A DNA stretch of 64,000 nucleotides, from the NCBI RefSeq assembly GCF_000013665.1, contig NC_007912.1, positions 1,908,501 to 1,972,500 on the forward strand, in the 5' to 3' direction. The position numbers and the translations under genes were made by a program. This stretch comes from Saccharophagus degradans 2-40. Lineage in GTDB: Bacteria; Pseudomonadota; Gammaproteobacteria; Pseudomonadales; Cellvibrionaceae. This document shows, in pieces, positions 63,311 through 64,000 of the stretch. Numbering within the stretch: the stretch's first letter is position 1; every line of letters begins with the position of its first letter. The notes under the pieces were generated by a model. It was not told the origin of the DNA, searched no databases, and saw nothing but the letters and a program-made list of their open reading frames with translations.

Positions 63311-64000
63311 ATGGAATTGTTTAACTCTAATGAAGAATTGTCTGCCATGCTTGAGCCTTTGCAAGAGGGGGAGCCTGTCGGGCAAGATTTACGCGAGAAT
63401 ATCTCACCAACATCTAGCTACCAAGTACTTCGCGATGCCCGCACGCTAGCAAGAAATAATGAGCGTGCTGCGTTAGCGAGTGGCGAAAGTATGTACTTTC
63501 ATATGCCAGATTGGACGCTAATTCTCGAAAAAGTGCCTGAGGTTTTAAAGACAGAAAGTAAAGATATAGAACTAGTAGCTTGGTATATAGAAGGTTTAAC
63601 TCGGTTTCACGGTTTTGCTGGGCTTGCTTCAGGTTTTAGTATTGCTAGGCAGCTTATAGCAAGCTTTGGCGAAGCATTGTACCCGCGGCCAGATGAGGAT
63701 GGCATTGCTACACAGCTGGCACCACTTATAGGTTTGAACGGGTTCGGTTCGGAAGGCGCCTTGATTGCCCCGATTAAATCTATACCCATTACTCAGGGAG
63801 ATTACCCTGGCCCACTAGCCACGTGGGAGTGTGAACAAGCCTTTGAGTTAGCTCGAATTACTGACCCTGACAAGCGTGAAGCTCGACTAAAGCAGGGCGG
63901 AGTATCTCGCGAGGCATTGGATCAGGTTGTTGCGCAAACCAGTACTGAATTTTTGCAGAAAATGCATGCAGATATAAGCGCAGCAATCTATGAGTTTGAG
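63311..64000 (+). CDS. tssA: Type VI secretion protein TssA, 3' end outside window
   Basis: The frame from ATG 63311 (perfect AGGAGG at 63301-63306) runs 230 codons to the window end. The N-terminal ImpA_N domain shows: PLQEGEPVGQDLRENISPTS, DWTLILEKVPEVLKTESKD, ELVAWYIEGLTRFHGFAGLA and GEALYPRPDEDGIATQLAPL. TssA primes and caps the growing sheath. The remaining structural genes (tssB, C, E, F, G, H) presumably lie beyond the end. Confidence 0.93.
   Translation, partial: MELFNSNEELSAMLEPLQEGEPVGQDLRENISPTSSYQVLRDARTLARNNERAALASGESMYFHMPDWTLILEKVPEVLKTESKDIELVAWYIEGLTRFHGFAGLASGFSIARQLIASFGEALYPRPDEDGIATQLAPLIGLNGFGSEGALIAPIKSIPITQGDYPGPLATWECEQAFELARITDPDKREARLKQGGVSREALDQVVAQTSTEFLQKMHADISAAIYEFE

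Noticed and set aside
1-64000. CRISPR array, prophage or insertion sequence
   Set aside because: No regularly spaced repeats, transposase, integrase or phage structural genes seen on either strand.

Overview
The window reads as chromosome from a marine, polysaccharide-degrading gammaproteobacterium, most like the Saccharophagus/Teredinibacter/Cellvibrio group. This is inferred from the proteins: a PL7 alginate lyase with F5/8C and PKD modules, a GH3 lipoprotein with a PA14 insert, large TonB-dependent receptors, and Pseudomonas-like housekeeping genes (gltX followed by tRNA-Ala, dusA, talB, recQ, rhlE, polB, yacL, cvfB). Base composition is moderate to AT-leaning. I see no insertion sequence, prophage or CRISPR array.

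Layout. 1-11400 is mostly housekeeping: the end of a GlpD-like oxidoreductase, an HDOD protein, a TerB-like protein, transaldolase, DusA, a GH3 glycosidase, a zinc-ribbon membrane protein, RecQ and a CPXCG protein. 11400-18150 holds cytochrome b561, a small Cys-rich exported protein, and a beta-helix-like lipoprotein followed by a TonB-dependent receptor. 18156-20545 holds a nitroreductase, divergent gltX, and tRNA-Ala with a clear promoter and terminator. 20545-27200 is looser and AT-rich: a TonB-C-like exported protein, a DUF4405/DUF2271 membrane protein, an alpha/beta hydrolase translationally coupled to an unknown protein, a sulfotransferase-like protein and a DUF481 protein.

27500-39230 looks like an algal-polysaccharide (alginate) region. 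It holds a metzincin-like protease with two F5/8C domains, a periplasmic binding protein, an AraC regulator, a PEBP protein, a modular PL7 alginate lyase with two similar F5/8C domains, and a TonB-dependent receptor. The gap before the receptor is rich in palindromes. 39500-45800 returns to housekeeping (RhlE, PolB, YacL, carboxylesterase).

45900-49270 is the most unusual part. A non-canonical KAS III-like synthase is followed by two tandem paralogous membrane proteins, each with about seven predicted helices and a C-terminal Fis-type DNA-binding helix-turn-helix. A divergent gene encodes a 74-residue protein. The shared intergenic region carries a 22-bp inverted repeat. I propose a self-contained small-molecule synthesis and membrane-sensing circuit.

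50850-64000 is part of a type VI secretion locus: pppA, tagF, tssM, tssL (with OmpA domain), tssK, tssJ and tagH on the minus strand, and ppkA and tssA (cut by the window end) on the plus strand. The kinase/FHA/phosphatase set implies threonine-phosphorylation control. The N-terminus of TssL carries a threonine-containing motif repeated three times that could be the switch substrate.
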